A stretch of DNA of 64,000 bases from Vreelandella subterranea (GTDB lineage: Bacteria; Pseudomonadota; Gammaproteobacteria; Pseudomonadales; Halomonadaceae). The DNA lies in assembly GCF_900111305.1 (NCBI RefSeq), contig NZ_FOGS01000006.1, forward strand, positions 1 to 64,000, in the 5' to 3' direction. The position numbers and the translations under genes are program-made. Positions 10,077-18,623 of the stretch are shown piece by piece. Below the pieces are notes generated by a model. That model did not search any database. It was not told where the DNA came from and saw only the letters and a list, made by a program, of their open reading frames with translations. Numbering within the stretch: the first letter of the stretch is position 1; the number at the start of each line of letters is the position of its first letter.

Positions 10077-10113
10077 CACCCCTGCCTTAATGCCAGCCAT
10101 CCCGGCAGGGGTG
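10077..10113 (+). other. Intercistronic hairpin between yajC and secD
   Basis: CACCCCTGCC (10077-10086) pairs perfectly with GGCAGGGGTG (10104-10113) across a 17-nt loop. No T run follows, so it is more likely a message-processing or stability element than a terminator. Confidence 0.5.
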
Positions 10114-10196
10114 ACATGGTATCCACGATGGTGAACCTTGCCGTGCCCAGTGTATCTGCGCACAGCATTCCGTTTGTAATTGAAGGCAGGGCTTGC

Positions 10197-12047
10197 ATGC
10201 TCAACCGTTACCCCCTGTGGAAGTATCTCTTGATACTGGCCGTTTTAGTGGCCGGCCTTATCTACGCACTTCCCAACCTGTTTCCCGAAGATCCCGCCGT
10301 CCAGATCAGTAGCGCCGAAACCGGCGAAACGCTGAGTGAGAGCGAAATCGAGCGTGTCGAAAACGCCCTCGATGAAGCCGGCATTGCTGTCAAATCCATC
10401 GAACAAACCAACCAGCAGTGGCTTATCCGGCTACCTGATCCCAACGATCAGCTACGCACCCAGGAAATCGCCAGTGATGTACTGGGTGATGATGCCACAG
10501 TGGCCCTTAACCTTGCCGAAGCCACCCCCGGCTGGCTGCAGGCATTTTCTGCCTCCCCCATGACGCTAGGCCTCGACTTGCGCGGCGGCGTTCACTTCCT
10601 GCTGGAAGTGGACATGGAAGCGGCTCTGACCCAGCGGCTGGAAGTTAATGCCAGCGCCGTGCGCGAAATGCTGCGTGGCGAGAGAATTCGCTATCGCAAT
10701 ACCGAGATAGACGAGCGCAGCCTGTCGATTGACTTTGCCAGCGAGGAGGATCGCAATGAAGCACGCCGCTTGATCAGCCGCGAGTTCCCCGACTTTGAAT
10801 ACAGCAACGAAGAAGAAGGCCGCGCGGCACGCCTCGTCATGACATTGACTGACGACCTGGTCAATGGAATCCAGGATTACGCGATCAACCAGAACCTGAC
10901 CACGCTGCGTAACCGGGTGAACGAGCTCGGTGTCGCAGAGCCGATGGTACAACGCCAGGGGCCCAGCCGAATCGTCGTCGAGCTGCCCGGCGTTCAGGAC
11001 ACGGTGGCCGCCAAGCGCGTCGTGGGGGCGACCGCCAACCTGGAGTTTCGCCTGGAGGCCCGCCCCGACACCCCTGACAACGAGACGGAAACCTTCAGCT
11101 TCCGTAACCAGCCATCACGCTCGGCCGATCTGATGCGCGACGTCATCGTCACCGGCGATAGTGTTTCCAACGCCAGCCGCAGCTTTGACGAAAACGGTCG
11201 CCCACAGGTCAACATCGATCTGGATGGTACCGGCGGCACCTTGATGAACCGCGCCACGCGCAGCAATATCGGGCGCAACATGGCAGTGCTGTTCATCGAG
11301 CACAAGACCGAAGATCGCACGGTGATAGAAGATGGCGAAGAGACGACGGTGCGCGAACCCTATGTGGAACGCGGCCTGATCAGTCTGGCGACCATCCAGA
11401 GCGCGCTGGGTAACAGCTTCCGCATTACCGGCCTTGATTCACCCACCGAAGCCGCCGAGCTTGCTCTACTGCTGCGTTCGGGGTCGCTTGCCGCCCCCAT
11501 CTACTTCGTGCAGGAACGCACTATCGGGCCAAGCCTGGGGGCCGACAACATCGAACGCGGTTTGCTATCGGTCCAGATTGGCCTGTTGCTGGTCGCCCTG
11601 TTCATGCTGATTCGCTACAAGGTGTTTGGCATTTTTGCCAATATCGCGCTGGCGCTGAACCTGACGTTGCTGGTGGCTGCCATGTCGCTTTTGGGCGCCA
11701 CGCTGACACTGCCGGGCATTGCCGGCATCGTGCTCACACTGGGCATGGCCGTCGACGCCAACGTACTGATATTCGAGCGAATACGCGAAGAATTGCGCAA
11801 TGGCATGTCGGTTCAGCAAGCCATCTATTCGGGTTATGAGCGTGCATTCACCTCGATCGTCGACGCCAACATCACCACACTGCTGGTCGCCATCATTCTG
11901 TTCTCGATTGGCACCGGCCCGGTCAAAGGCTTCGCCGTCACCCTGTCCATCGGTATTTTGACCTCGATGTTTACCGCACTGCTGGTGACGCGTGCCATGG
12001 TCAACCTGACCTATGGCAGTAAGCCCGTCAAAAAGTTGTGGATCTAA
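10197..12047 (+). CDS. secD: Protein translocase subunit SecD
   Basis: SecD, with SecF, uses the proton gradient to pull secreted proteins through SecYEG on the periplasmic side. The 616-residue protein has one N-terminal membrane helix (YPLWKYLLILAVLVAGLIYALPN), a large periplasmic domain, then a five-helix C-terminal membrane part. Conserved elements include LGLDLRGGVHFLLEVD, the periplasmic NRVNELGVAEP segment and TLGMAVDANVLIFERIREE. I chose ATG 10197 over an in-frame start 81 bp upstream because MLNRYPLWKYL is the family's normal N-terminus. secF follows 34 bp downstream. Confidence 0.97.
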   Translation: MLNRYPLWKYLLILAVLVAGLIYALPNLFPEDPAVQISSAETGETLSESEIERVENALDEAGIAVKSIEQTNQQWLIRLPDPNDQLRTQEIASDVLGDDATVALNLAEATPGWLQAFSASPMTLGLDLRGGVHFLLEVDMEAALTQRLEVNASAVREMLRGERIRYRNTEIDERSLSIDFASEEDRNEARRLISREFPDFEYSNEEEGRAARLVMTLTDDLVNGIQDYAINQNLTTLRNRVNELGVAEPMVQRQGPSRIVVELPGVQDTVAAKRVVGATANLEFRLEARPDTPDNETETFSFRNQPSRSADLMRDVIVTGDSVSNASRSFDENGRPQVNIDLDGTGGTLMNRATRSNIGRNMAVLFIEHKTEDRTVIEDGEETTVREPYVERGLISLATIQSALGNSFRITGLDSPTEAAELALLLRSGSLAAPIYFVQERTIGPSLGADNIERGLLSVQIGLLLVALFMLIRYKVFGIFANIALALNLTLLVAAMSLLGATLTLPGIAGIVLTLGMAVDANVLIFERIREELRNGMSVQQAIYSGYERAFTSIVDANITTLLVAIILFSIGTGPVKGFAVTLSIGILTSMFTALLVTRAMVNLTYGSKPVKKLWI

Positions 12048-12081
12048 TGCCAATGCTCAGCCCAGATTTCACGAGGTGGTC

Positions 12082-13008
12082 ATGAAACCTTTAACACAAC
12101 GGCAAATCGACTTTATGGGGCGTCGCAAACTGGCGTTCGTTGTCGCTGCCGTCCTGCTGATCGTGTCGATTGGCGCGATTTTTTTCCAGCAGCTGAATCT
12201 AGGTCTGGACTTCACCGGCGGCACCCTGATTGAAGTGCGCTATGCCGAAGCCCCTACCCTCGACACAGTAAGGCAACTGCTGCGAGACAACGGCTTTGAA
12301 GACGTTGCGGTACAAACCTTTGGCGCTTCCAACGAAGTCCTGATACGCCTGCGTCAAGCCTTCGACCCGGATATCGGTAATCAGGTCGTCACCTTGCTGA
12401 GGGACGATGGCGCAAGCGTCGACCTGGTGCGCGCTGAATTCGTCGGCGCCCAGGTGGGTGACCAGTTACGCGACCAAAGCGGCATGGGACTACTGGTGGC
12501 GCTTGGCGTGGTGATGCTCTATGTGGCATTCCGCTTTCAATACAAGTTTGCCATCGGCGCGCTGCTTGCCCTGATGCACGACGTGATTATCGTAATCGGC
12601 TTTTTTGCTGTCTTTCAGCTCGATTTCGACCTGACAGTCCTGGCCGCAGTTCTCGCCGTCATTGGTTACTCGCTGAACGACACCATTGTGGTATACGACC
12701 GCATGCGCGAAGAGATCCGCATGTCACGCATCGATGACATGCCGCAAATCTTCAACGATGCGATCAATGCCACGCTCTCGAGGACATTGGCCACCTCAGG
12801 TACCACCCTGCTGGTACTCCTGGCCCTTTTGTTGTTGGGCGGCGATATGATCCAGAACTTCGCCATCGCCCTGCTCGTGGGTGTCTTGGTAGGGACCTTT
12901 TCATCCATCTATGTCTCCGGCGCACTGCTGCTACCGCTCAAACTGTCGCGGGAAGACTTGATTCCCCCCCAGAAAGAAACCGACGAAGAAGAGGAAGAAT
13001 TGCCCTGA
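12082..13008 (+). CDS. secF: Protein translocase subunit SecF
   Basis: This is a 308-residue partner of SecD. It has an N-terminal helix (LAFVVAAVLLIVSIGAIFF), the family motif LNLGLDFTGGTLIEV, a small periplasmic domain, and a membrane block carrying VIGYSLNDTIVVYDRMREE, the region that carries protons in SecDF. The C-terminus is acidic (KETDEEEEELP), which fits a halophilic host. ATG 12082 is preceded by GAGGTGG and gives the usual MKPLTQRQIDFMG start. It closes the queA-secF operon, with a strong terminator 22 bp downstream. Confidence 0.97.
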   Translation: MKPLTQRQIDFMGRRKLAFVVAAVLLIVSIGAIFFQQLNLGLDFTGGTLIEVRYAEAPTLDTVRQLLRDNGFEDVAVQTFGASNEVLIRLRQAFDPDIGNQVVTLLRDDGASVDLVRAEFVGAQVGDQLRDQSGMGLLVALGVVMLYVAFRFQYKFAIGALLALMHDVIIVIGFFAVFQLDFDLTVLAAVLAVIGYSLNDTIVVYDRMREEIRMSRIDDMPQIFNDAINATLSRTLATSGTTLLVLLALLLLGGDMIQNFAIALLVGVLVGTFSSIYVSGALLLPLKLSREDLIPPQKETDEEEEELP

Positions 13009-13030
13009 TCAGGCAGATTCCGCTTCCAAC

Positions 13031-13070
13031 AAAACGCCCCTGCCGCTTCCGCGGCAGGGGCGTTTTGTTT
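13031..13070 (+). terminator. Rho-independent terminator after secF
   Basis: A perfect 16-bp stem (13031-13046 with 13051-13066) and TTCC loop are followed by TTTTGTTTT. The A run on the other side lets it also serve the minus-strand suhB. Confidence 0.93.
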
Positions 13071-13130
13071 TGATGACCGTATCTTGATAATCGGGTCTAG
13101 GAGGGGAGCATTAAATCTAGATGTTAGAAC

Positions 13131-13925
13131 TTAAACGTGTGGCGCAAGCTGTTTGATAATCGATTTATACAGACGCGGCCCCGCCGCCAACAGCTGACTT
13201 TCGGCTTTCACGTTGGGTTGCCCGTCCGGGGTGCCCATCAATGCACCCGCTTCTTTCAATAAAAGGCTGCCCACTTGAAGATCCTGCTCTTCAAGGCCCA
13301 GCACAAAGGCACTGTCGACCCGTCCAGTCGCCAACTCGCAGATATCCAAGAGTCCACTGCCTGTGGCTACCAGGGTGTCTATCTGGGGAGCCAACTGCTG
13401 GGTAATGGTCAGATAGGCAGGTAAATGACGGGGGCGTAGCCATGCTTCTGGGAGGCTCATCGCCAGACGGGTCGCGCTGATCGCCTTGGCTTGGCTAACC
13501 CGCATACGCTTACCGTTATGCTGGGCACCGCGGCCGCGGCTGGCGATGTACTCGTCATCGGCAAAGGGGGCGATAATCACCGCATGCTCGGGACGCCCTT
13601 TAATCAAACACACCACTGACAGCGCAAAGCCCTTACCCGCCACGGCCAGGTTGGAGTAGCCGTGCAACGGCTCAATTTTCCAGACGATATCTTCGCTTTC
13701 ATCCTGCCCGGGCTTGAAGGCCGTGTAACGACCGATCACGCCGTGCTGGGGATAGCCACGCTCCAGCTGCTGAACAATCGTACCTTCGGCTTTACGCGCC
13801 GTGTCTTCGAGCAACTTGTCGAGGTTGAATTCGTCGTGGGCATTTTCAATGCGCTCACGCACCTTCAAAAAATGCTCAACAGCGCTACGCGCCGCGCGCA
13901 GCGTAAATTGGACCATCGGATTCAT
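13131..13925 (-). CDS. suhB: SuhB, inositol-monophosphatase fold with degenerate active site
   Basis: This 264-residue protein aligns end to end with SuhB/inositol monophosphatases (start MNPMVQFTLRAARSAVEHF, later RGRGAQHNGKRMRVS and GSGLLDICELATGRVDSAF). The metal site is altered. The TEESG loop is replaced by GRYTA (residues 65-69). The DPLDGTTN motif reads EPLHGYSN (residues 85-92), so both aspartates are gone. Only the distal aspartate (EEQDLQVG) remains. Phosphatase activity is therefore unlikely. E. coli SuhB also works in rRNA antitermination (Nus complex), a role that does not depend on catalysis, so this copy probably keeps that function. It is transcribed away from trmJ and shares the terminator region with secF. 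Confidence 0.85.
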   Translation of the reverse strand: MNPMVQFTLRAARSAVEHFLKVRERIENAHDEFNLDKLLEDTARKAEGTIVQQLERGYPQHGVIGRYTAFKPGQDESEDIVWKIEPLHGYSNLAVAGKGFALSVVCLIKGRPEHAVIIAPFADDEYIASRGRGAQHNGKRMRVSQAKAISATRLAMSLPEAWLRPRHLPAYLTITQQLAPQIDTLVATGSGLLDICELATGRVDSAFVLGLEEQDLQVGSLLLKEAGALMGTPDGQPNVKAESQLLAAGPRLYKSIIKQLAPHV

Positions 13926-14067
13926 GGTTGGGCCTTGTCACAGTGATGTTAAAGAACGTTAGGCGTAGACATCGCCTTTGGCGCGCAATTCTAGCAGACC
14001 GCTATCGGGCACGCTATCGACTCATGCTAAACTGAGCCTTTTCCGCTTTCAGGGGTCGGGTCCTATC

Positions 14068-14856
14068 ATGCTTGAGCGTGTCCGCATTGTACTTATTGGC
14101 ACCAGCCATCCTGGCAATATCGGGGGGGTGGCCCGCGCCATGCATAATATGGGGCTCGCCGACCTGGCACTGGTGGCGCCGCGCTGCGACATCATCACCC
14201 AAGACAGCATTTCCCGCGCCTCGGGGGCCGACCACCTGCTCCACAGCGCCCAGGTATTCGCCAGCATTGAAGACGCCGTGGCGGACTGTACGCTGGCAGT
14301 GGGCGCCAGCGCCCGGTCCCGTACCCTGCCATGGCCCATGCTATCCCCACGCGAACTGGCTGATCGTCTGCCTGCTGAATGCCAGCCGGCCGACTCTCGC
14401 GTAGCGCTGGTCTTTGGCCGCGAGGACAGCGGCCTGACCAATGCCGAGCTGCAGCGCTGCCATGCACACGTGCATATCCCCACCAATGCCGATTTCAGCT
14501 CGCTCAACCTGGCGGCCGCCGTTCAGGTGCTCGCCTACGAATGCCGCATGGCCTGGCTGTCTCAAGCCAGCCATGAACCCAGCGCCAGCGGACCAGCCGC
14601 TACTGTTCAACCGGTCACGGTGTCCCAGGCAGACGATGATCTCGCGTCCCATGCGGCCCTTGAAAACTATTTCGAGCACCTGGAACGCGTGCTGATCACC
14701 ATCAGGTTCCATGACCCCGAGAAGCCCCGCCAGCTCATGGCGCGCCTGCGGCGTCTTTATCTTCGCGCCCGTCCTGAACAGATGGAAATGAATATCCTAC
14801 GCGGGATTTTATCCGCCACTGAAAAGGCGACGCAGCACAAGCAACCCCGTGAGTGA
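14068..14856 (+). CDS. trmJ: tRNA (cytidine/uridine-32-2'-O)-methyltransferase
   Basis: TrmJ methylates the 2'-OH of nucleotide 32 in several tRNAs. The 262-residue SPOUT (knotted) methyltransferase shows all three SpoU motifs: SHPGNIGGVARAMHNMGL near the N-terminus, ALVFGREDSGL around residue 115, and IPTNADFSSLNLAAAVQVLAYE around residue 137. A C-terminal extension follows (FEHLERVLITIRFHDPE...), typical of TrmJ. ATG 14068 is preceded by AGGGG and agrees with the family start; an in-frame start at 13978 would add 30 unrelated residues. It heads the plus-strand run trmJ, cysE, iscR and is divergent from suhB. Confidence 0.95.
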   Translation: MLERVRIVLIGTSHPGNIGGVARAMHNMGLADLALVAPRCDIITQDSISRASGADHLLHSAQVFASIEDAVADCTLAVGASARSRTLPWPMLSPRELADRLPAECQPADSRVALVFGREDSGLTNAELQRCHAHVHIPTNADFSSLNLAAAVQVLAYECRMAWLSQASHEPSASGPAATVQPVTVSQADDDLASHAALENYFEHLERVLITIRFHDPEKPRQLMARLRRLYLRARPEQMEMNILRGILSATEKATQHKQPRE

Positions 14857-14981
14857 GGCGCTAGACTTGAAGAGAGCGCCAAGTGCCCCCAATATCAGAC
14901 GTCTAATGCGCTTGATTACCCTGCGATGCGGGTCAAAACCGCCCGGTGACAAATCGAACTGCCAACGCCCAAGGGATCCCC

Positions 14982-15842
14982 ATGTTTCAACGCCTGCGTG
15001 AAGATATTAACAGCGTCTTTGAGCGCGACCCGGCCGCCCGCAACTTTCTTGAGGTACTGACCAACTACCCTGGGCTTCATGCGCTGCTGCTGCATCGTTG
15101 CAGTCACTGGCTGTGGCAAAAAAACCTCAAGTGGCTATCGCGCTCGATGTCGACATTCGGTCGCTGGCTGACGGGCATCGAAATCCATCCCGGCGCGACC
15201 ATCGGGCGGCGGTTTTTTATTGACCACGGCATGGGCGTGGTGATTGGCGAGACCGCCATCGTGGGCAATGACGTGACGCTCTATCAGGGCGTCACCCTGG
15301 GGGGCACCAGCTGGCACAAGGGCAAACGCCACCCGACGCTGGGCGATGGCGTGATTGTCGGCGCAGGTGCCAAAATCCTCGGCCCCTTTACCGTCGGTGC
15401 GGGGGCTAAAATCGGCTCCAATGCCGTGGTCACCAAGGAAGTGCCGGCCGGGGCGACGGTGGTCGGCATTCCGGGCAAGGTGGTGAAGCGTGCCGACCCG
15501 GATGTGGAAGAAGCCCTCGACGTCGACCCGGCTCGCCGCGAGGCCATCTGCCAGAAATTTGGTTTTGATGCCTACGGCGTGAGCGAGGACATGCCCGACC
15601 CGGTTGCCCGCTCCATGCAGGCCATGCTGGATCACATGCACGCCGTGGACGAACGCATCGAACGTATGTGCTCGACGCTTCGCAAACTGGATGCCAGCTA
15701 TCGCGACGGTCAGTTGCCAGCGCTGCGCGACGAGGATTTCGCCGACATTCTGGATGAGGCAGACGGTGCCTGCTCAGGTTTAGGCAAGCGTACCTCTCCG
15801 GCGGCCTCAACCGAGCAGGATGCCTCATCGGGTAATGGTTGA
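14982..15842 (+). CDS. cysE: Serine O-acetyltransferase
   Basis: CysE makes O-acetylserine from serine and acetyl-CoA, the entry to cysteine synthesis. The 286-residue protein has a helical N-terminal domain and a left-handed beta-helix built from hexapeptide repeats ([21 protein letters not shown] onward), with the catalytic histidine in DHGMG and the acetyl-CoA loop [18 protein letters not shown]-terminal tail beyond the helix extends about 100 residues with low-complexity Ser/Ala at its end, longer than in E. coli. ATG 14982 follows AAGGG. Its place just before iscR-iscS is conserved in Pseudomonas and Azotobacter and links cysteine supply to sulfur mobilisation. Confidence 0.95.
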   Translation: MFQRLREDINSVFERDPAARNFLEVLTNYPGLHALLLHRCSHWLWQKNLKWLSRSMSTFGRWLTGIEIHPGATIGRRFFIDHGMGVVIGETAIVGNDVTLYQGVTLGGTSWHKGKRHPTLGDGVIVGAGAKILGPFTVGAGAKIGSNAVVTKEVPAGATVVGIPGKVVKRADPDVEEALDVDPARREAICQKFGFDAYGVSEDMPDPVARSMQAMLDHMHAVDERIERMCSTLRKLDASYRDGQLPALRDEDFADILDEADGACSGLGKRTSPAASTEQDASSGNG

Positions 15843-15918
15843 CCAAAGCACTCGGGCTTTCCCATAATGGCGGAACATTTGCCGTTAGCGCTGAGCCACC
15901 GGCGTCGAGGTACCTGTC

Positions 15919-16386
15919 ATGCGTTTGACTACCAAAGGGCGTTACGCTGTAACCGCCATGCTGGACTTGGCACTCAATGCCCAGCATGGGCCCACCAGCC
16001 TTAGCGATATTTCACAACGTCAGGAAATATCGCTGTCGTATCTTGAGCAGCTGTTTGCCCTGCTGCGCCGTTACGGGCTGGTGAATAGCGTGCGCGGGCC
16101 GGGTGGCGGTTATCTCCTCGCCCACGCGCCTGACAGCATCAGCGTTTCCCAGGTGATTGACGCGGTTAACGAGACCGTTGACGCCACACGCTGCCAGGGG
16201 CTTTCAGACTGCCAGCAGGGGGATACCTGCCTGACACACCATTTATGGTGTGATCTATCGGCGCAGATACGCCATTTTCTCAACGACGTCACGCTGGCTC
16301 AATTGATGCAGCGACCTGATGTAATGCAGATCGCCGAACGCCAGCAGCAACGGGTCGCAGCGGGTATTCTTGCTTCGTCAACTTGA
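15919..16386 (+). CDS. iscR: Fe-S cluster-sensing transcriptional regulator IscR
   Basis: This is a 155-residue Rrf2-family repressor. The N-terminal winged helix ([37 protein letters not shown]) is followed by the cluster-binding segment with three cysteines and a histidine spaced as in IscR ([19 protein letters not shown], about residues 92-108). With a [2Fe-2S] cluster IscR represses the isc operon; apo-IscR controls other Fe-S genes such as suf. All cluster ligands are intact although the scaffold IscU is missing here, so it presumably receives its cluster from another assembly system. No convincing type I IscR box was seen in the 76-bp upstream gap. Confidence 0.95.
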   Translation: MRLTTKGRYAVTAMLDLALNAQHGPTSLSDISQRQEISLSYLEQLFALLRRYGLVNSVRGPGGGYLLAHAPDSISVSQVIDAVNETVDATRCQGLSDCQQGDTCLTHHLWCDLSAQIRHFLNDVTLAQLMQRPDVMQIAERQQQRVAAGILASST

Positions 16387-16417
16387 TAATCAAGCGACCT
16401 CTTTCCACCACAGGTAC

Positions 16418-17584
16418 ATGACCACGATGACTGCTGCTTCGCTTCCCATCTACCTTGATTATGCCGCCACGACGCCGGTCGACCAGCGCGTGGCCGAGGT
16501 GATGCAGCGCTACCTGACCGTGGATCAGCTGTTTGCCAACCCCGCTTCGCGCAGCCACATGCTCGGCTGGCAGGCGGAGCAGGCCGTGGAGCAGGCACGT
16601 CGCCAGGTGGCCGATACGATCGGCGCCGACCCACGTGAAATCGTCTGGACCAGCGGTGCTACAGAGGCCGACAACCTGGCACTGATAGGCTTCATGCGCG
16701 CCAATCGCGAACGCGGCCTGCACCTTGTGACGTCAACCATTGAACACAAGGCGATTGTCGACACCGCCCGGGCGCTTGAACACGAGGGCTTTGAGGTTAG
16801 CTGGCTTTCTCCGGGTCCGGACGGTTGCATCCAGCCCGATCAACTGCGGGAGGCCATGCGGGATGACACCGCGCTGGTCTCACTGATGGCGGTCAACAAC
16901 GAGCTCGGCAGCATCAACGACATCGCTGCCCTGGCCGCCGTGGCCCATGAGTTTGGCGCGGTTTTCCATTGCGATGCCGCCCAGGCCGTCGGCCGCATCG
17001 AGCTCTCGGTAGCCGCCCAGCAGGTGGACCTGATGTCACTGTCAGGCCACAAGGCCTACGGACCGAAGGGGGTGGGGGCGCTCTACGTGAAACGCCACCC
17101 GGATATCCGCCTCGAAGCGCTGATTCACGGCGGCGGCCACGAGCGGGGCATGCGCTCCGGCACCCTGCCCACGCATCAAATTGCCGGCATGGGCGAAGCC
17201 TTTAACCTGATACAGCAGCAACAGGCTGCAGATCAGGCGCATATCACCCAGTTGCAGCAACGCTTTTTAAAAGGCCTGGAGGGGCTGGACGGTGTCTATG
17301 CCAATACCCCTATTTCCCGGGCAGTCCCCAACATCTTGAACCTCGCCTTTGAAGGCGTGGAGGGTGAATCGCTACTCATGGGGCTGCGCGACGTCGCCGT
17401 CTCTACCGGTTCTGCGTGCAACTCTGCCAGCGTAGATCCATCATACGTATTACTTGGCATTGGCGTACCACGACGTCTTGCCCTCTCGTCGATTCGTTTC
17501 AGCTTCGGACGCTTTACCACCGAGGCTGACATCGACCACGCCATAACGCTCATCCGCCACGCGGTGAGCGGGCTGCGCGCTTAG
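16418..17584 (+). CDS. iscS: Cysteine desulfurase IscS, C-terminal tail missing
   Basis: This is a 388-residue PLP enzyme that takes sulfur from cysteine as a persulfide. It has the family start LPIYLDYAATTPVDQRV, the PLP lysine K212 (SLSGHKAYGPKG) and the active cysteine C334 (STGSACNSASVDPSYVL). It ends at about SSIRFSFGRFTTEADIDHAITLIRHAVSGLRA. E. coli IscS continues for about 20 more residues, the segment that contacts the scaffold IscU. The stop is clean and no continuing reading frame is visible, so this is a genuine shorter form. iscU is absent downstream. The enzyme could still serve tRNA thiolation (TusA, ThiI) and IscA. ATG 16418 follows an AGG; ATG 16427 is an alternative. Confidence 0.93.
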   Translation: MTTMTAASLPIYLDYAATTPVDQRVAEVMQRYLTVDQLFANPASRSHMLGWQAEQAVEQARRQVADTIGADPREIVWTSGATEADNLALIGFMRANRERGLHLVTSTIEHKAIVDTARALEHEGFEVSWLSPGPDGCIQPDQLREAMRDDTALVSLMAVNNELGSINDIAALAAVAHEFGAVFHCDAAQAVGRIELSVAAQQVDLMSLSGHKAYGPKGVGALYVKRHPDIRLEALIHGGGHERGMRSGTLPTHQIAGMGEAFNLIQQQQAADQAHITQLQQRFLKGLEGLDGVYANTPISRAVPNILNLAFEGVEGESLLMGLRDVAVSTGSACNSASVDPSYVLLGIGVPRRLALSSIRFSFGRFTTEADIDHAITLIRHAVSGLRA

Positions 17585-17623
17585 CAGCGCTAAGCGGCTG
17601 ACTACATACAGGAGGACGCCTCA

Positions 17624-17950
17624 ATGGCCACACTCAACATTACACCAGCTGCCGCCCAGCAGATCCAACAAGTGCTCGACGAACGCGGTCAAGGCCTGGG
17701 CCTGCGCGTTTCCGTCAAGCCCAGCGGCTGCTCGGGCTATAGCTACGTACTGGACTTCGCCGACCAGGTGAACGACGAGGACGTTCGCTTTGAAGCCAAT
17801 GGGGCGAGCGTTTACGTTGCCCCGGACGCCGTGGAGATGCTCGACGGCAGTGAAGTCGATTACGTAAACGAAGGGCTGAATCGCTTTTTCCGTTTCAATA
17901 ACCCCAACGTAAAAGACGAATGCGGCTGCGGCGAAAGCTTTACCGTCTAG
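17624..17950 (+). CDS. iscA: A-type iron-sulfur carrier IscA
   Basis: This is a 108-residue A-type carrier with the three cluster-binding cysteines in SGCSGYSY and ECGCGESF and the conserved NPNVKDECGCGESF C-terminus, close to E. coli IscA rather than ErpA. A-type carriers pass [4Fe-4S] clusters from a scaffold to target enzymes. GGAGGA precedes the ATG. In the usual operon iscU lies before it and hscB-hscA-fdx-iscX after it; here it follows iscS by 39 bp, and the next gene is ndk. Confidence 0.94.
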   Translation: MATLNITPAAAQQIQQVLDERGQGLGLRVSVKPSGCSGYSYVLDFADQVNDEDVRFEANGASVYVAPDAVEMLDGSEVDYVNEGLNRFFRFNNPNVKDECGCGESFTV

Positions 17951-17978
17951 TGCGCGTTACAGGCTCATGGCAGGGCGG

Positions 17979-18007
17979 TATTCATCCCCCGGCTTAAGCG
18001 CTATAAT
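17979..18007 (+). promoter_or_regulatory. Possible promoter ahead of ndk
   Basis: A perfect TATAAT at 18002-18007 lies 100 bp before ndk. The best -35 at 17 bp spacing (TATTCA) matches only three of six positions, so strength is uncertain. Confidence 0.45.
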
Positions 18008-18051
18008 CGCGCCACTCGTTAGCCAAGATGGCTGACGGCACCTTTTTTGTA

Positions 18052-18085
18052 CCGCCCCGGTCCACCGGGGCGGCAATCTTTTTCA
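18052..18085 (+). terminator. Hairpin with T run in the ndk leader (terminator or attenuator)
   Basis: A perfect 9-bp GC stem (18052-18060 with 18065-18073, loop TCCA) is followed by CAATCTTTTT. It may end the iscRSA message. It lies downstream of the TATAAT, so it could also attenuate ndk transcription. Confidence 0.65.
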
Positions 18086-18106
18086 TCCTTTCAGGAGACG
18101 CTGAAC

Positions 18107-18532
18107 ATGGCAACTGAACGCACGCTATCCATCATCAAGCCCGACGCCGTAGCCAAAAACGCCATTGGCGAGATCATCGCCCGTTTTGAAAACGCCGGGC
18201 TGCGCGTGGTCGCCGCGAAAATGCTGCACCTGTCTGAAGAAAAAGCTGGCGGCTTTTACGCTGAACATAAAGAGCGTCCGTTCTTCAAGGACCTGGTCGG
18301 TTTCATGACCTCAGGCCCGGTTGTCGTGCAAGTGCTTGAGGGCGAAGGTGCGATTGCCAAAAATCGCGACCTGATGGGGGCCACCAACCCCAAGGAAGCC
18401 GCCGCTGGCACAATTCGCGCCGATTTTGCGGAAACAATCGACGCCAACGCTGTCCATGGCTCTGACTCTGTGGAAAGCGCCGAGCGCGAAATCAACTACT
18501 TCTTCAGCAACGACGAAATCTGCCCGCGCTAA
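18107..18532 (+). CDS. ndk: Nucleoside diphosphate kinase
   Basis: Ndk equalises nucleoside triphosphate pools by phosphate transfer through a histidine. The 141-residue protein starts [17 protein letters not shown] and carries the active-site segment [20 protein letters not shown] with the catalytic His (about residue 117) and the usual C-terminus. CAGGAGA precedes ATG 18107. The surface is moderately acidic. Neighbour order (isc operon, ndk, rlmN) is as in Pseudomonas. Confidence 0.97.
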   Translation: MATERTLSIIKPDAVAKNAIGEIIARFENAGLRVVAAKMLHLSEEKAGGFYAEHKERPFFKDLVGFMTSGPVVVQVLEGEGAIAKNRDLMGATNPKEAAAGTIRADFAETIDANAVHGSDSVESAEREINYFFSNDEICPR

Positions 18533-18579
18533 CCTCGAAGGTAGCGCCGCCGTTTCAACGTCTGTTGCCGGCCATTTAC

Positions 18580-18600
18580 GCGGGGGCCTCTCGCCCCCGC
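18580..18600 (+). terminator. Weak hairpin between ndk and rlmN
   Basis: An 8-bp GC stem (18580-18587 with 18593-18600, loop CTCTC) lies between the genes. No T run follows, so termination is doubtful. Confidence 0.35.
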
Positions 18601-18623
18601 CATTTCCCTATACGCTGACCGCC

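Noticed and set aside
15843-15918. Type I IscR box ahead of iscR
   Set aside because: I looked for the ATA-rich 25-bp palindrome and found no convincing match in the short gap.
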